A stretch of 64,000 bases of DNA from Xanthobacteraceae bacterium (GTDB lineage Bacteria; Pseudomonadota; Alphaproteobacteria; Rhizobiales; Xanthobacteraceae): assembly GCA_019746135.1 (NCBI GenBank), contig JAIESI010000054.1, positions 1-64,000 on the forward strand, in the 5' to 3' direction. Positions 28,905-38,997 of the stretch are shown here, one piece after another. Under the pieces are notes generated by a model that ran no database searches, was not told the origin of the DNA, and was given only the letters and a program-made list of their open reading frames with translations. Within the stretch, counting starts at the first letter, position 1, and the number at the start of each line of letters is the position of its first letter. Both the position numbers and the translations under genes were made by a program.

Positions 28905-29822
28905 CTAGCTCTTGCTCTGGCTGCCGGCGAACGGCGACTTGATCCCTGTCCGCGAAAACGCGCGGCTGATCCAGGAGCTCTTGTTCTCGGTCGGCTCGAA
29001 GCCGCCGGACCTCACCAGCCGATAGGCGTCCTGGTACCAGCGGCTGTCGGGGAAATTGTGGCCAAGCACCGCGGCGGCGGTCTGCGCCTCCGGCACGATG
29101 CCGAGCGCCATATAGGCCTCGGTGAGCCGGAACAGCGCTTCTTCCACGTGGCGCGTGGTCTGATACTGCGTCACGACGATCTTGAAGCGGTTGATCCCGC
29201 CGGTGAACTGTCGCTTTCGAAGATAGTCGAGGCCGATCGACATCTCCTTGCCGGCCAGCTGATCGCGCGCCATCTCGATCTTGCGCTTGGCGTTCTGCGC
29301 GTATTCCGAATCCGGATATTTGCGCGTGACCTCCTCGAGCGCGGCGATCGCCTTCTCGGTCTGGCCCTGATCGCGGGTGACGTCGGGGATGCGCTCGTAA
29401 TAGGCCGAGCCGATCAGGTACTGCGCGTAGGCTGCGTCAGGGCTGCCTGGATGCAGCGTCACATAGCGGCGCGCGGCCGACACCGACTCGTCGTATTCCT
29501 TGGCCTCGTATCGCGTATAGGCCGTCATCAGCAGCGCCTTGCGCGCCCAATCCGAATACGGGTGCTGACGCTCGACCTCTTCGAATTTCTTGGCGGCGTC
29601 CTTGTAGTCCCCCCGCTTGTCGGAGAGGAAGACGCCCTCGTTGTAGAGCTTCTCCGGCGGCTCGTCGGGCGCGACGCCGTCGCTCTTTGCAAACGGGTTC
29701 GGGAAGCTGCTGCATGCAGCCACCGGCCACGCGAGCGCAACCAGCAACAGCAGCCTCAGGCCCAAGGCTAAGCTCAAGCTCCGGCCGCGGTTGCACGCGG
29801 ATGATGCGTTACGCCACTGCAT
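28905..29822 (-). CDS. bamD: Outer membrane assembly lipoprotein BamD
   Basis: A 305-residue lipoprotein of the BAM complex that folds beta-barrel proteins into the outer membrane. A type II signal peptide ends in VAAC with lipidated Cys37. Tetratricopeptide repeats follow: LYNEGVFLSDKRGDYKDAAKKFEEV, ARKALLMTAYTRYEAKEYDES, DAAYAQYLIGSAYYERI, the conserved DQGQTEKAIAALEEV and AEAYMALGI-like units. The start at 29822 gives the short signal expected. Its order after lpxC follows the Rhizobiales dcw layout; convergent with the acyl-CoA ligase. Confidence 0.95.
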   Translation of the reverse strand: MQWRNASSACNRGRSLSLALGLRLLLLVALAWPVAACSSFPNPFAKSDGVAPDEPPEKLYNEGVFLSDKRGDYKDAAKKFEEVERQHPYSDWARKALLMTAYTRYEAKEYDESVSAARRYVTLHPGSPDAAYAQYLIGSAYYERIPDVTRDQGQTEKAIAALEEVTRKYPDSEYAQNAKRKIEMARDQLAGKEMSIGLDYLRKRQFTGGINRFKIVVTQYQTTRHVEEALFRLTEAYMALGIVPEAQTAAAVLGHNFPDSRWYQDAYRLVRSGGFEPTENKSSWISRAFSRTGIKSPFAGSQSKS

Positions 29823-29931
29823 AGCTTGCGAAGACCCCCGCGCGCACCCCGGACGCGCCCCCATCTATTTGAAAAATAAAGGTTGCGGGACCGTTTATGC
29901 CAACATTCGGCCCGGAATATGGCAGGTCGGC

Positions 29932-30912
29932 TCAGGAAACGTCGGGGCCGAAGGCCGGAGCCACCAGACCGGTCGCCTGGTCGGCATGGCCGCGGATCGC
30001 GCGGCGCGGCGCTTCCTGCCGGATTTCCGGACGAATTTCCGGCCCGTCGACCAGGATCCATGCCGAGGTGTCGGCCATCAGCGCCGACAGCACCGCATGG
30101 TTGAGCTTGTGGCCGCCGCAGACCGAACGATAGGTGCCGAGCAGCGGCGCGCCGGCCAGAGCCAGATCGCCGAGGGCATCGAGCGCCTTGTGGCGGGCGA
30201 ACTCGTCGGCATAGCGCAGGCCTTCCGGGTTCAACAGCCGGCTCTCGTTGATGACGAGGGTATTCTCGAACGACGCGCCGAGCGCATAGCCCGCGCTCCA
30301 GAGCTTGGCGACGTCGCGCATGAAGCCGAAGGTGCGCGCGCGCGCGAGCTCGCGGCGGAATGTCGCCGGATCGATGTCGTAGGCCACGCCCTGCCGGCCG
30401 ATCAGCGGGTGGGCAAAGTCGATGTCGAGCTCGATGCGGAAGCCGCGCGAATTCGGCCGCAGCTCGCCGTAGGCCTCGCGATTGACGACGCGGATCGGCT
30501 TGAGAATCTGGATGTAGCGGCGCGGCGCCGACAGCGTGACGATGCCGGCCCGGTCGATCGCCTGGACGAACGGCTCGGCGCTGCCGTCCATGATCGGAAC
30601 TTCCGGCCCGTCGATCTCGATGATCGCGTTGTCGATGCCGAGACCGGCCAGCGCCGCGAGCACGTGCTCGGCGGTCGAGCAGAGCGGGCCAGTGGCGTCG
30701 CCAAGGACGGTCTGGAACTCGGTCGCGGTGACGGCGCGGAAGTTCGCGCGCACTTCGCGGTCCGGATCTCCGCCCACGCCGCAGCGCACGAACACGATCC
30801 CGGTGTCGGCCTCAGCAGGAAGAATAGTCAGGGTTGCCGGCAGGCCGGAATGCACGCCAATACCGCTGATCGCGGTCTGCTGGCGAAGCGTCGTCTGTTT
30901 TCCGGCCTTCAT
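29932..30912 (-). CDS. lpxC: UDP-3-O-acyl-N-acetylglucosamine deacetylase
   Basis: A 326-residue zinc enzyme for the committed step of lipid A synthesis. Zinc ligands are seen in STAEHVLAAL and in the pair FARHKALDALGDLAL; the catalytic Glu region is PEVPIMDGSAEPFV. Length and order are normal. The start MKAGKQTTLR fits the family; an alternative start four codons upstream exists. It follows ftsZ on the same strand with a 463-bp gap, so it has its own promoter region. Confidence 0.97.
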   Translation of the reverse strand: MKAGKQTTLRQQTAISGIGVHSGLPATLTILPAEADTGIVFVRCGVGGDPDREVRANFRAVTATEFQTVLGDATGPLCSTAEHVLAALAGLGIDNAIIEIDGPEVPIMDGSAEPFVQAIDRAGIVTLSAPRRYIQILKPIRVVNREAYGELRPNSRGFRIELDIDFAHPLIGRQGVAYDIDPATFRRELARARTFGFMRDVAKLWSAGYALGASFENTLVINESRLLNPEGLRYADEFARHKALDALGDLALAGAPLLGTYRSVCGGHKLNHAVLSALMADTSAWILVDGPEIRPEIRQEAPRRAIRGHADQATGLVAPAFGPDVS

Positions 30913-31327
30913 GCCCAACTGCAAGCCTCAGCCCAAACGCAATGCGCGAGAACGCGCGCATTTGAGGAGGATTGCCCAGCCCCTGATTCTGCCAAAATGC
31001 CGGAGAAGCTCTGTGCGCCCCGAGCGCCACAATTTCCCCGACAAGAACTGGCAAATCCCCCTTACCTGCGAACAATTTAACCCGCGCAGGAATCAGCGCC
31101 AACTCACGCTTTCTTACCAACTGTTACCTCTAAAACGCCGTAAAGCTGCCCAAAACGCGACAGCCGACCGACCGAGCTTGCCTGAAGAGCCGCCATTCGC
31201 GGCGGGAAAAGGCGACGCTGAACGTTGCGCAACGGTCCAGCGTCCGAAATAAAAACAACAGATATTTCAGATACTTATACTAAAATCCCCAGTTCCACGC
31301 AGGACGTCGACCGGTCCGCTTCGCAAC

Positions 31328-31350
31328 GATCCCGGCCACCGGCCGGGATC
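31328..31350 (-). terminator. Perfect 10-bp hairpin after ftsZ, with gap 30913-31375
   Basis: GATCCCGGCC (31328-31337), loop of three, GGCCGGGATC (31341-31350), beginning 25 bases beyond the ftsZ stop. It probably ends or attenuates the division operon before lpxC. There is no T-run. The rest of the 463-bp gap is A/T-richer, likely holding the lpxC promoter, with no gene visible. Confidence 0.6.
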
Positions 31351-31375
31351 GTCCAGATGTTTCAAGCCCCTCCGC

Positions 31376-33115
31376 TCAGTTGGCCTGCCGGCGCAGGAAC
31401 GCCGGGATCTCCAACTGGTCATCGTCCACAGGCTTGTGCACAGGCAAAGCCGGCCGGCCGTGCATGTCGAGACCCTGAGGGGCCGCCGGCGCGGGCTGGG
31501 GCCGCTTGGCATACTCCGAAACCGGGTCCGGCATGCGGGGCGGCTGGCGCGGCGGCAGCGGCGGCATGGCCGGACGCTGCTCCGCGACGGGGGCTGGCGC
31601 CGGCGCCTCGCTCTCGTCGCGGCGACCAAGCCCAACCTGGGCCAGCCGCTGCAACAGCGACAGGCGCTGCTTCTCCGGACCGGTGTCGGCCGGCTCAGCC
31701 TGCCGGGCGCGAAGCTGGTTTTGCGCCGGCAGCGGCAGTTCGTCGAGCCGCGGCATGCGCGGCGCGCGCGGCGGCTCGGGTGCCGGCGGGATGAACGTCT
31801 TCGGCATCTCCTGCGGCGCGGGCTCGGCCATCACCGGCTCCACGAACAGCGACGGCTTCGGCGTGATCGAGCGGACCGTGACGTCTTCCATCGCCGGCGG
31901 CGGCTGCAATGCAGCGGCGACGGCGGCGGTCGCGGCGTGCTCGAACGACGACCGCGGTGCGGGCGGCGGAGCCAATGGGGCGGCCGCCGGCTGCGCGACC
32001 GGCGCGGGGGCCGGCGCGCGCAGTTGCGGCTGCTGCGGATGCGCTTCATGACGCTCGACGCGCTCGGCGGCGATGCGCTGGGTGTCGACGCGCAGCCGCT
32101 GCGTCAGCTCGGCGATGCGCGAATCCGCCGGCGGGCGCTGCGCGTGCGCGACGGTGTCGATGCCGGTCGCCACCACGGAGACGCGGATGATGCCTTCGAG
32201 GCTTTCGTCGAAGGTCGCGCCGACGATGATGTTGGCTTCCTGGTCCACTTCCTCGCGGATGCGGGTGGCGGCCTCGTCGACCTCATAGAGGGTGAGGTCC
32301 TTGCCGCCGGTGATCGAGATCAGAAGGCCGCGGGCGCCCTTCATCGACACGTCGTCGATCAGCGGGTTGGCGATCGCGGCTTCGGCCGAGCGCAGCGCAC
32401 GCTTCTCGCCGGAGGCTTCGCCGGTGCCCATCATCGCCTTGCCCATTTCGCGCATCACGGCGCGGACGTCGGCGAAGTCGAGGTTGATCAGGCCTTCCTT
32501 CACCATCAGGTCGGTGATGCAGGCCACGCCCGAGTAGAGCACCTGGTCGGCCATCGCGAAGGCGTCGGCGAAGGTGGTCTTCTCGTTCGCCACCCGGAAC
32601 AGGTTCTGGTTCGGGATGATGATCTGGGTGTCGACGCACTTCTGCAACTCGCCGATGCCGGCTTCGGCGAAGCGCATGCGGCGGGCGCCCTCGAAGTGGA
32701 ACGGCTTGGTGACCACGCCGACCGTGAGGATGCCCAGCTCCTTGGCGACGCGCGCGACGACCGGGGCCGCACCGGTGCCAGTGCCGCCGCCCATGCCGGC
32801 GGTGACGAACACCATATGTGCGCCGGTCAGGTGATCGCGGATCTCATCGATCACCTCCTCGGCCGCGGCGCGTCCGACGTCCGGCTGGGAGCCTGCGCCG
32901 AGACCCTCGGTGACCTGCACGCCCATCTGGATGATGCGCTCGGCCTTCGAAAGGGTGAGCGCCTGGGCGTCGGTGTTGGCGACGACGAAGTCGACACCCT
33001 GAAGCCCGGCGGAGATCATGTTGTTGACGGCATTGCCGCCCGCCCCACCGACACCGAACACGGTCAGCCGCGGCTTGAGCTCTCGGATATCGGGGATCTT
33101 CAGGTTGATGCTCAT
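31376..33115 (-). CDS. ftsZ: Cell division protein FtsZ
   Basis: A 579-residue tubulin homologue that forms the Z ring. The GTP-binding motif GGGTGTG is at 109-115, the N-terminal [13 protein letters not shown] at 21-33, and the T7 loop [11 protein letters not shown] follows in the middle. The core ends near residue 320; a disordered linker of roughly 245 residues rich in Pro, Ala and Gln follows, closing with [12 protein letters not shown], the peptide that binds FtsA and other partners. The long linker is typical of alphaproteobacteria. It follows ftsA with a 121-bp gap that may hold a promoter. Confidence 0.98.
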   Translation of the reverse strand: MSINLKIPDIRELKPRLTVFGVGGAGGNAVNNMISAGLQGVDFVVANTDAQALTLSKAERIIQMGVQVTEGLGAGSQPDVGRAAAEEVIDEIRDHLTGAHMVFVTAGMGGGTGTGAAPVVARVAKELGILTVGVVTKPFHFEGARRMRFAEAGIGELQKCVDTQIIIPNQNLFRVANEKTTFADAFAMADQVLYSGVACITDLMVKEGLINLDFADVRAVMREMGKAMMGTGEASGEKRALRSAEAAIANPLIDDVSMKGARGLLISITGGKDLTLYEVDEAATRIREEVDQEANIIVGATFDESLEGIIRVSVVATGIDTVAHAQRPPADSRIAELTQRLRVDTQRIAAERVERHEAHPQQPQLRAPAPAPVAQPAAAPLAPPPAPRSSFEHAATAAVAAALQPPPAMEDVTVRSITPKPSLFVEPVMAEPAPQEMPKTFIPPAPEPPRAPRMPRLDELPLPAQNQLRARQAEPADTGPEKQRLSLLQRLAQVGLGRRDESEAPAPAPVAEQRPAMPPLPPRQPPRMPDPVSEYAKRPQPAPAAPQGLDMHGRPALPVHKPVDDDQLEIPAFLRRQAN

Positions 33116-33236
33116 GTTTGCCTCTTGCTTGGGCGAACGTACGGGGACGCCGCCATGTCCTGCCGGCGTGCCCCCGGCGGATTCGGGAAACCGGAAACTC
33201 GGGTGAAACGCATGGTGTCGATCGGGAGTGTGCTCA

Positions 33237-34553
33237 TCAGAAGCTCTCCCTCAGCCATCGTCCAACCCGGGCGATGTAGCCTGTCCCTGTCATCAGCTGC
33301 CGCGTTCGCCGCGGTTCGAAGTGTTCGAGATGCGCCGCCTGCGGATAGACCAGCAGGCCGGTCGCCACGGCAAAGGCCGGGCCCTTGGCGGATTCCGGCA
33401 GGCCCGAGACGCCGAGCGGGCGGCCGACGCGGACCGGACGGTTGAGGATGCCGGCGGCAAGCTCCGGCAATCCGGTGAGCTGGCTGACGCCGCCGGTCAG
33501 GATAGCGCGGGCACGCGGCTCGTTCGCGAACGACGACGCCGCGAGGCGATCTCGAACCATTTCGAGAATCTCCTCGATCCTCGGCTTGATGATGCGAACC
33601 AGACTCGCACGGGATACGAACTGGGGAGGCTCGCGGTCGTCCTCGTTGACCGCCGGCACCGTAATCATGTCGCGCTCGTCAGACCCCCCCGCGAGCACGC
33701 TGCCGTAGAACGTCTTGATTCGTTCTGCATCAGAGATACGAGCGTTCAGGCCGCGTGCCAAGTCCATCGTCACGTGGTTGCCGCCGAGCGCGAAGCCGTC
33801 GCAATGGGTGAAGCGGCCCCCGGAATACACGGCTACCGTGGTGGTCCCAGCCCCCATGTCGATCAGCGCTGCGCCGGTGTCCGCCTCGTCGTCGGCGATC
33901 ACCGACAGGCCGGCCACGTAGGGCGCGGCGACCATGGTCTCGACCTGGAGATGGCAGCGCTCGACCGCCAGCATCAGGTTGCGCGCCGCCGCCACGTCGG
34001 CGGTCACCACGTGCATGTCGACGCCGAATTCGCGGGCCAGCATGCCGCGCGGCTCGCCGACGCCGCGCACGCCATCGAGCGCGTAGCCGATCGGCACGGA
34101 ATGCAGCACGACCCGGCCGGAGCGCACCGAATGGTGGCAGCCCGCCGCCAGCGCCCGCGCGATATCGCCGTCGGTGACGCTGGAGCCCGCCACATTGACG
34201 TTGACCGCATAGAATTCGCTGGAGGGACGGCCGGACGACACCGACAGCACCACCGATTCAAGCTGCACCGAGGCGTCGCGCTCGGCGAGATCGACGGCAT
34301 GACGCACCGCCTCCTCGGCCTCGGCGAGGTTGATCACCGCGCCGCCCTTCATGCCGCGCGCTTCGGTATGGCCGACGCCAAGGATTTCGATGCCATGGCT
34401 TCGCCGCCGCAGCACGACCTGCGGGGATTGGGGCTTCAGGCGGGCAATGAGGCAGACGATCTTGCTGGTGCCGATGTCGAGCGCCGCCACGATCGCCGAG
34501 CGCTTCGGCGACACTGGTTTCATCTTCGGCGTGAAGCCTTCGCGGAGGCTCAA
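33237..34553 (-). CDS. ftsA: Cell division protein FtsA
   Basis: A 438-residue actin-fold ATPase that tethers FtsZ filaments to the membrane. Seen: the first phosphate loop [15 protein letters not shown] at about 22-36, [20 protein letters not shown] (second phosphate loop), [12 protein letters not shown], and [12 protein letters not shown] (adenosine). The C-terminus [13 protein letters not shown] is the amphipathic membrane-targeting helix. Its ATG overlaps the ftsQ stop in ATGA, implying translational coupling. Confidence 0.97.
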   Translation of the reverse strand: MSLREGFTPKMKPVSPKRSAIVAALDIGTSKIVCLIARLKPQSPQVVLRRRSHGIEILGVGHTEARGMKGGAVINLAEAEEAVRHAVDLAERDASVQLESVVLSVSSGRPSSEFYAVNVNVAGSSVTDGDIARALAAGCHHSVRSGRVVLHSVPIGYALDGVRGVGEPRGMLAREFGVDMHVVTADVAAARNLMLAVERCHLQVETMVAAPYVAGLSVIADDEADTGAALIDMGAGTTTVAVYSGGRFTHCDGFALGGNHVTMDLARGLNARISDAERIKTFYGSVLAGGSDERDMITVPAVNEDDREPPQFVSRASLVRIIKPRIEEILEMVRDRLAASSFANEPRARAILTGGVSQLTGLPELAAGILNRPVRVGRPLGVSGLPESAKGPAFAVATGLLVYPQAAHLEHFEPRRTRQLMTGTGYIARVGRWLRESF

Positions 34554-35521
34554 GCGGCGCCTCCCTTCTTCTTGTTCTTGGCCTTGATGGCTTCGATGCG
34601 GGCCGCCGCGGGCTCGTCCGCGAGCCGGACGGTGACACGGTCCGCCAGGCGCAGATCGACCACGGTGATATCGCGGCTGAGCAGCTTGTTGTCGCGGTCG
34701 AGCTGCACCAGCGTATCGAGCGCCTTCGCCGCATCGGTTTCCGGCAGACGCACGTCGATGCCGTTCTTGAGCACGACGTTCCAGCGCCGCTCGGCGACGA
34801 ATACCGCCGCATGCATCTGCCCGCGCAGCAGCGGATACCGCTCAAGGAGCGCGAGGAAGTCCCTGGCCTTGGTCTCGGCGCCGATACCGACCACCAGCGG
34901 CAGCTTGGCGAAGCGGGCGCTGACGAACGGCTCGACCACCGTGCCGTCGCTCGAGATCACCGAAACCTTGCCGTCCTTCTGCCAGAGCGCAAAGGCCTCG
35001 CGTTCGGTCACCGCAACGTGCAGCCGGCTCGGATAGAGCTTGAGGATCGTGGCTTCGGCGATCCAGGGATTGGCCTTGAGCTTGGCGCGCGCCTCGGCGG
35101 CGTCGAGGAACAAAAGCGAGGTCCGGCCGGTGATGCCCGCGGTGGTGAGGATTTCTTCGCGGCTCAACTGCTTCTGGCCGGCCATCGCGATCGAGGTGAT
35201 GCGGAAGCCCGCGGCATTGGCCGCAGCATCGCGCCAGTCGCGCAGCTCGTCGATGATCGCCGGCACGTGATCGCCGCGAACCACGCCGAAACCCACGGTC
35301 GCCAGCACGAAGACGCTGAACGCCGCAATGCCGGTGCCGCGCGGCACCTGCCAGCTCTGGACCGGCCCGACCCAGCGGCGCAGGAAGCGGCCGAACCGCG
35401 CGCTGCCCAGGCTCAGGCCCGAACGAGCGCGCGAGCGCCGGGAGGCCGGCGCGAGGCCGGTTGCCGGGCGCGCGGCAGCGCTCTCGGTCACCGGTTCAGC
35501 GAGGCGTCTTCGACCATCCAT
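34550..35521 (-). CDS. ftsQ: Cell division protein FtsQ
   Basis: A 323-residue bitopic membrane protein that recruits late divisome parts. A basic cytoplasmic N-terminus of about 65 residues precedes one TM helix (GTGIAAFSVFVLATVGFGVV), then a POTRA domain (FRITSIAMAGQKQLSREEILTTAGI, about 105-180) and the beta domain with VSVISSDGTVVEP. Its start lies inside the end of ddl (34-bp overlap), so translation of the two is probably coupled. Confidence 0.95.
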   Translation of the reverse strand: MDGRRRLAEPVTESAAARPATGLAPASRRSRARSGLSLGSARFGRFLRRWVGPVQSWQVPRGTGIAAFSVFVLATVGFGVVRGDHVPAIIDELRDWRDAAANAAGFRITSIAMAGQKQLSREEILTTAGITGRTSLLFLDAAEARAKLKANPWIAEATILKLYPSRLHVAVTEREAFALWQKDGKVSVISSDGTVVEPFVSARFAKLPLVVGIGAETKARDFLALLERYPLLRGQMHAAVFVAERRWNVVLKNGIDVRLPETDAAKALDTLVQLDRDNKLLSRDITVVDLRLADRVTVRLADEPAAARIEAIKAKNKKKGGAA

Positions 35522-36408
35522 CGCACCAGCTCATCAAACGTCATGCCCGCATGAGCTGCGAGCTCGGGCACGAGCGAAGTCTCGGTCATGCCGGGTTGAG
35601 TGTTGACTTCGAGACAGACGAGCCCCTCCGTCCCCACGGCTTGGTCGTCGTAGCGAAAGTCGGCACGGGTCACGCCTCTGCACCCCAAAGCGTGATGCGC
35701 CTTGAGCGCTAGTCTTCGGACCTCTTGGTAAACAAAAGGTGAAATTGGCGCGGGCAGAAGATGCCTGGAGCCGCCCGGCGCGTATTTCGCCTCGTAGTCG
35801 TAGAACCGGGTCGCTGCCACAATCTCGATGACGTCGAGGGCCCGGTCGCCCATCACCGCACAGGTCAGCTCCTTGCCGGGGATGTAGCGCTCGCACAGCA
35901 GCCGGTCGCCGAACGCCCAATCCTCGCGGTTCAATTCCTGCGGCGGATGGGCATGCTGCTCGGTGACGATGAAGACGCCGACGCTCGAGCCTTCGGCGAT
36001 CGGCTTCAGCACATAGGGCCGCGGCAGCGGGTGCTGTTGGGCGGCCTCCTGGCGCGACACCACCCTGCCTTCCGGCACCGGCACGCCCTCGGCCTTCATC
36101 ACCACCTTGGCGACGTCCTTCTGCATGGCGAGCGCCGAGGCCATGACGCCGGAATGGGTGTAGGGAATGCCGAGAATCTCCAGGATGCCTTGCAGCGTGC
36201 CGTCCTCGCCGGGCCGGCCGTGCAGCACGTTGAGCGCCGCGTCGGGCTTGAGCGTGCCGAGCACGGTCGCGATATCGCGGCCGACATCGACACGGGTGAC
36301 GCGGTAGCCGGCGCGCTCGGCGGCATCGGCACAGGCGCGGCCGGAGCGCAGGCTGACCTCCCGCTCCGCCGACCAGCCACCCATGAGAACGGCGACGTGC
36401 TTGCTCAT
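35488..36408 (-). CDS. ddl: D-alanine-D-alanine ligase
   Basis: A 306-residue ATP-grasp enzyme that makes the D-Ala-D-Ala dipeptide for MurF. HVAVLMGGWSAEREVSLRSG at 4-23 is the family N-terminus, NVLHGRPGEDGTLQG binds substrate, YVLKPIAEGSSVGVFIV is the ATP-binding segment, and CRGVTRADFRYDD plus LEVNTQPGMTETSLVPE carry the metal and D-Ala binding residues. One copy only. It overlaps ftsQ and is separated from murB by 197 bp without a gene. Confidence 0.97.
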   Translation of the reverse strand: MSKHVAVLMGGWSAEREVSLRSGRACADAAERAGYRVTRVDVGRDIATVLGTLKPDAALNVLHGRPGEDGTLQGILEILGIPYTHSGVMASALAMQKDVAKVVMKAEGVPVPEGRVVSRQEAAQQHPLPRPYVLKPIAEGSSVGVFIVTEQHAHPPQELNREDWAFGDRLLCERYIPGKELTCAVMGDRALDVIEIVAATRFYDYEAKYAPGGSRHLLPAPISPFVYQEVRRLALKAHHALGCRGVTRADFRYDDQAVGTEGLVCLEVNTQPGMTETSLVPELAAHAGMTFDELVRWMVEDASLNR

Positions 36409-36605
36409 GCCCTAACCCTGAAATACGCGCGCAAGCGGCACGACGGCCCCGCCGAGGCCGCCGACGCTTGCGATATTTGACCTGACTTTGCGCGTCACTG
36501 CCGCTCCGCGAATCAGCAAAGCCACGCTAACTCGCTGGGAGTCAAAGGTGAATCCCGCGCGGCCCGTAGCGCGCAGCGAAGATTTCGAGGCGTGACAAAA
36601 AAGAC

Positions 36606-37535
36606 TCAGGAGGCCCGGCTGAGCGGTACGCCGATCCGCTTGATCTCCCAGTCGAGATCGACGCCGGAACTTTCTTTGACGCGCTTTCGCACGGTTTCGC
36701 CGAGATTTTCGATGTCGGCTGCGGTCGCCGCGCCCAGATTGATCAGGAAGTTGCAGTGCAGCTCCGAAACCTGCGCGCCGCCGACGATCAATCCACGGCA
36801 GCCGGCCTTGTCGATGAGCTGCCAGGCCTTGTGGCCGGGCGGGTTCTTGAAGGTCGAGCCGCCGGTGCGGCTTTTGATCGGCTGTGTCGCCTCGCGCGAC
36901 TCGGTGATCTTGTCCATCTCGGCGGCGATCACCGCCCGATCGCCTGCCCGCCCCTCGAATGTGGCCGCGGTGAAGATGAAATCCTCCGGCACGCCGCAAT
37001 GCCGGTAGGTGTAGTGCATGTCGGCGTTGCTCAGCACATGGATGTTTCCGGCCCGGTCCACCGCACGGGCCGACACCAGCACGTCCTTGGTCTCGCCGCC
37101 GTAGGCGCCGCCGTTCATCCGCAGCGCGCCGCCGATCGCGCCCGGAATGCCGCGCATGAACGAAAGACCCGCGATGCCGGCCTCCTGCGCCGCGCGGGCG
37201 ACCTTGACGTCGGGCACCGCCGGCCCGGCCGTAATCCGCAGGCCATCGACCTTCACGTCGCTGAAGCCGCGGCCGAGCCGCACCACCACGCCGGGAATGC
37301 CGCCGTCGCGCACGATCAGGTTCGAGCCGAGCCCCACCACGGTGACGGGAATGTCAGCAGGAATTGCGCCGAGGAAATACGCGAGGTCAGCCTCGTCCTC
37401 CGGCATGAACAGCGCCTGCGCCGGCCCGCCGACGCGGAACCAGGTGAGCTCGGCAAGCGACTGGTTCGGCAGCAGGCGGCCGCGCAGCTGTGGCGTTCGC
37501 GTTCGCAAATCCTGTGAAATGTCCGGAAAATTCAT
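36606..37535 (-). CDS. murB: UDP-N-acetylenolpyruvoylglucosamine reductase
   Basis: A 309-residue FAD enzyme that reduces UDP-GlcNAc-enolpyruvate to UDP-MurNAc. FAD-binding features: [37 protein letters not shown], and [25 protein letters not shown]; the proton-donor Ser lies in [14 protein letters not shown]. Type IIb-like length. In related bacteria it follows murC directly; here its start faces away from an inserted plus-strand pair, so its promoter must lie in 37536-37672. Confidence 0.96.
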   Translation of the reverse strand: MNFPDISQDLRTRTPQLRGRLLPNQSLAELTWFRVGGPAQALFMPEDEADLAYFLGAIPADIPVTVVGLGSNLIVRDGGIPGVVVRLGRGFSDVKVDGLRITAGPAVPDVKVARAAQEAGIAGLSFMRGIPGAIGGALRMNGGAYGGETKDVLVSARAVDRAGNIHVLSNADMHYTYRHCGVPEDFIFTAATFEGRAGDRAVIAAEMDKITESREATQPIKSRTGGSTFKNPPGHKAWQLIDKAGCRGLIVGGAQVSELHCNFLINLGAATAADIENLGETVRKRVKESSGVDLDWEIKRIGVPLSRAS

Positions 37536-37672
37536 CGCGAGGCCGGGAGAAAAAGCAACGATTGCAGGACCTTACAATCGCAACACACACTACGCCAACA
37601 ACGTCATGGAACCCTCAGCAATCTTGGCTGTATTCTGACGCAGTTTTTCCGGATTGCGACGGGAAACGCACC

Positions 37673-38242
37673 ATGTTCGACAAGAACTCGGCCTATCTGG
37701 CTGCGGTCGTAGTTGCCGTTTTCTGGGCACATGGGACTTCCGCGACCAGCGCCGCGCCACCCGCACATTCCCCCGAAGCATGCGTCTGTCATATCGATGG
37801 CAAGGGAGGCCCGGAGGAGAGGGACGGCTCCAACGCCACCAATGCCACGATTTGCGTTCAAAGCATGGATACGGGGAAGCGCTGGTGCAACGTCACCATT
37901 GAATGCTTGCGGAATCACAAGCTGCCGAATTGCGAGACGCGCGGTGCGCCAGTTTCTTCGCTGCCGAAGCTTTTCGAGAGCCACCTTCGGTCGTTGCGAG
38001 CAATCCCGACTCTACGCGATGAAGCCAACCGACTCGAAAACGGGTTCTCGCAGATCAACGGCCTCTCGCGCGATCCACCGCCGGCCCTGCGCGGCTGCTC
38101 TGCCAATTTCGAAAAGGGTGAACCGACAAGTCCCGTCATCGAGGGACGCCTGAGTTGCGGCGTCAGCCGCAATAGCCGCTGGCTCTTCATCGACTACATT
38201 TTCGATGCGGTCTCCGTCCGGTTTCTGTTCTCGCGACAATGA
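37673..38242 (+). CDS. Cys-rich exported protein of unknown function, inserted in dcw cluster
   Basis: A 189-residue protein I do not recognise. The first 27 residues are a signal peptide or anchor (AYLAAVVVAVFWAHGTSATSA). The mature part has eight or more cysteines in pairs (ACVCH, WCNVTIEC, NCET, GCSAN, LSCGV), pointing to a disulfide-stabilised periplasmic domain, and a helical middle (LPKLFESHLRSLRAIPTLRDEANRLE). It is on the strand opposite to murB and murC, which flank it in a normally continuous operon, and its stop overlaps the start of the next gene in ATGA. The ATG at 37673 puts the signal at the N-terminus; 137 bp separate it from divergent murB. Confidence 0.7.
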   Translation: MFDKNSAYLAAVVVAVFWAHGTSATSAAPPAHSPEACVCHIDGKGGPEERDGSNATNATICVQSMDTGKRWCNVTIECLRNHKLPNCETRGAPVSSLPKLFESHLRSLRAIPTLRDEANRLENGFSQINGLSRDPPPALRGCSANFEKGEPTSPVIEGRLSCGVSRNSRWLFIDYIFDAVSVRFLFSRQ

Positions 38243-38982
38243 ACATGCTCAGAGCATTGTGGCTCCGGATCTTGATGATCTGGCGCAGAGTCAGATTCAG
38301 GTGGAAGACGATCATGGCGATTTTCGCCGCGATCAGTGCGATCGTCGCAGGTGCAATGGCCACAGTGAACTTCCTCGCCGAGCCGCCCGACTGGCTACGC
38401 ACACATCTGAATCGACATGCCCCCTGGATGGTCGATACAGCGCAAGGCTTGGTCTGCACTTTCAAGTCGGGAACGCATGCGATCGCGCCCGGACCTCTGG
38501 CGTCGTGCGATCCCGGCGTGATCGAGAAACTGATCTCTGACCCATGTGTGAATTTCGAGTTCGTGTCCGAGGACAAGCCGAATGAAGCTGACGATCCCGC
38601 GGCAAAGACCAACCGGGAGGCATCCAAGAACCGGCTGATGGCAACGCGGATTTGCCGAATGTGGACGGCAGGCGCTGGCCGTCCATTCGAAGGTAGCGCC
38701 GAAAAGGTGCTGAGATCGCTGGCGCACGCGATGCCGGAATGTTTCGGCTCCGGCACGAGCGGCGAAGGCAAGCAGGCGTTCTGGTTACGTACGAGCAGCC
38801 GCCACGTTTGCGTCGCACCCGTCCGCATGGGCAAGGACCATCAGTGGCAGGTCAATGCAGACGTTCAGACCTACTTCTGCATAGCGGCTCAACCGGGGGA
38901 AACCGGCCCGGCCAACACCGCGCGCCGCTGCACCCCGCAAGAAGCGGTTCAATTGCAACTCCCGCGGAAGGCGGCGCAGTGA
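38239..38982 (+). CDS. Membrane-anchored protein of unknown function, inserted in dcw cluster
   Basis: A 247-residue protein I do not recognise. A basic N-terminus (LRALWLRILMIWRRVRFRWK) precedes one TM helix (about 26-46, MAIFAAISAIVAGAMATVNFL), leaving about 200 residues outside the cytoplasm with several Cys (VCTF, ASCDP, DPCVN, RICRMW, PECFG, HVCVA, YFCIA, RRCT). It is translationally coupled to the upstream exported Cys-rich protein (ATGA overlap), so the two likely act together in the periplasm. It ends 15 bases before the murC stop, in convergent orientation. Confidence 0.7.
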   Translation: MNMLRALWLRILMIWRRVRFRWKTIMAIFAAISAIVAGAMATVNFLAEPPDWLRTHLNRHAPWMVDTAQGLVCTFKSGTHAIAPGPLASCDPGVIEKLISDPCVNFEFVSEDKPNEADDPAAKTNREASKNRLMATRICRMWTAGAGRPFEGSAEKVLRSLAHAMPECFGSGTSGEGKQAFWLRTSSRHVCVAPVRMGKDHQWQVNADVQTYFCIAAQPGETGPANTARRCTPQEAVQLQLPRKAAQ

Positions 38983-38997
38983 GCGCAGACAAGTACT

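Noticed and set aside
37673-38982. Toxin-antitoxin pair
   Set aside because: Coupled pair in an odd place, but both proteins are exported or membrane-anchored and Cys-rich, unlike typical toxins and antitoxins.
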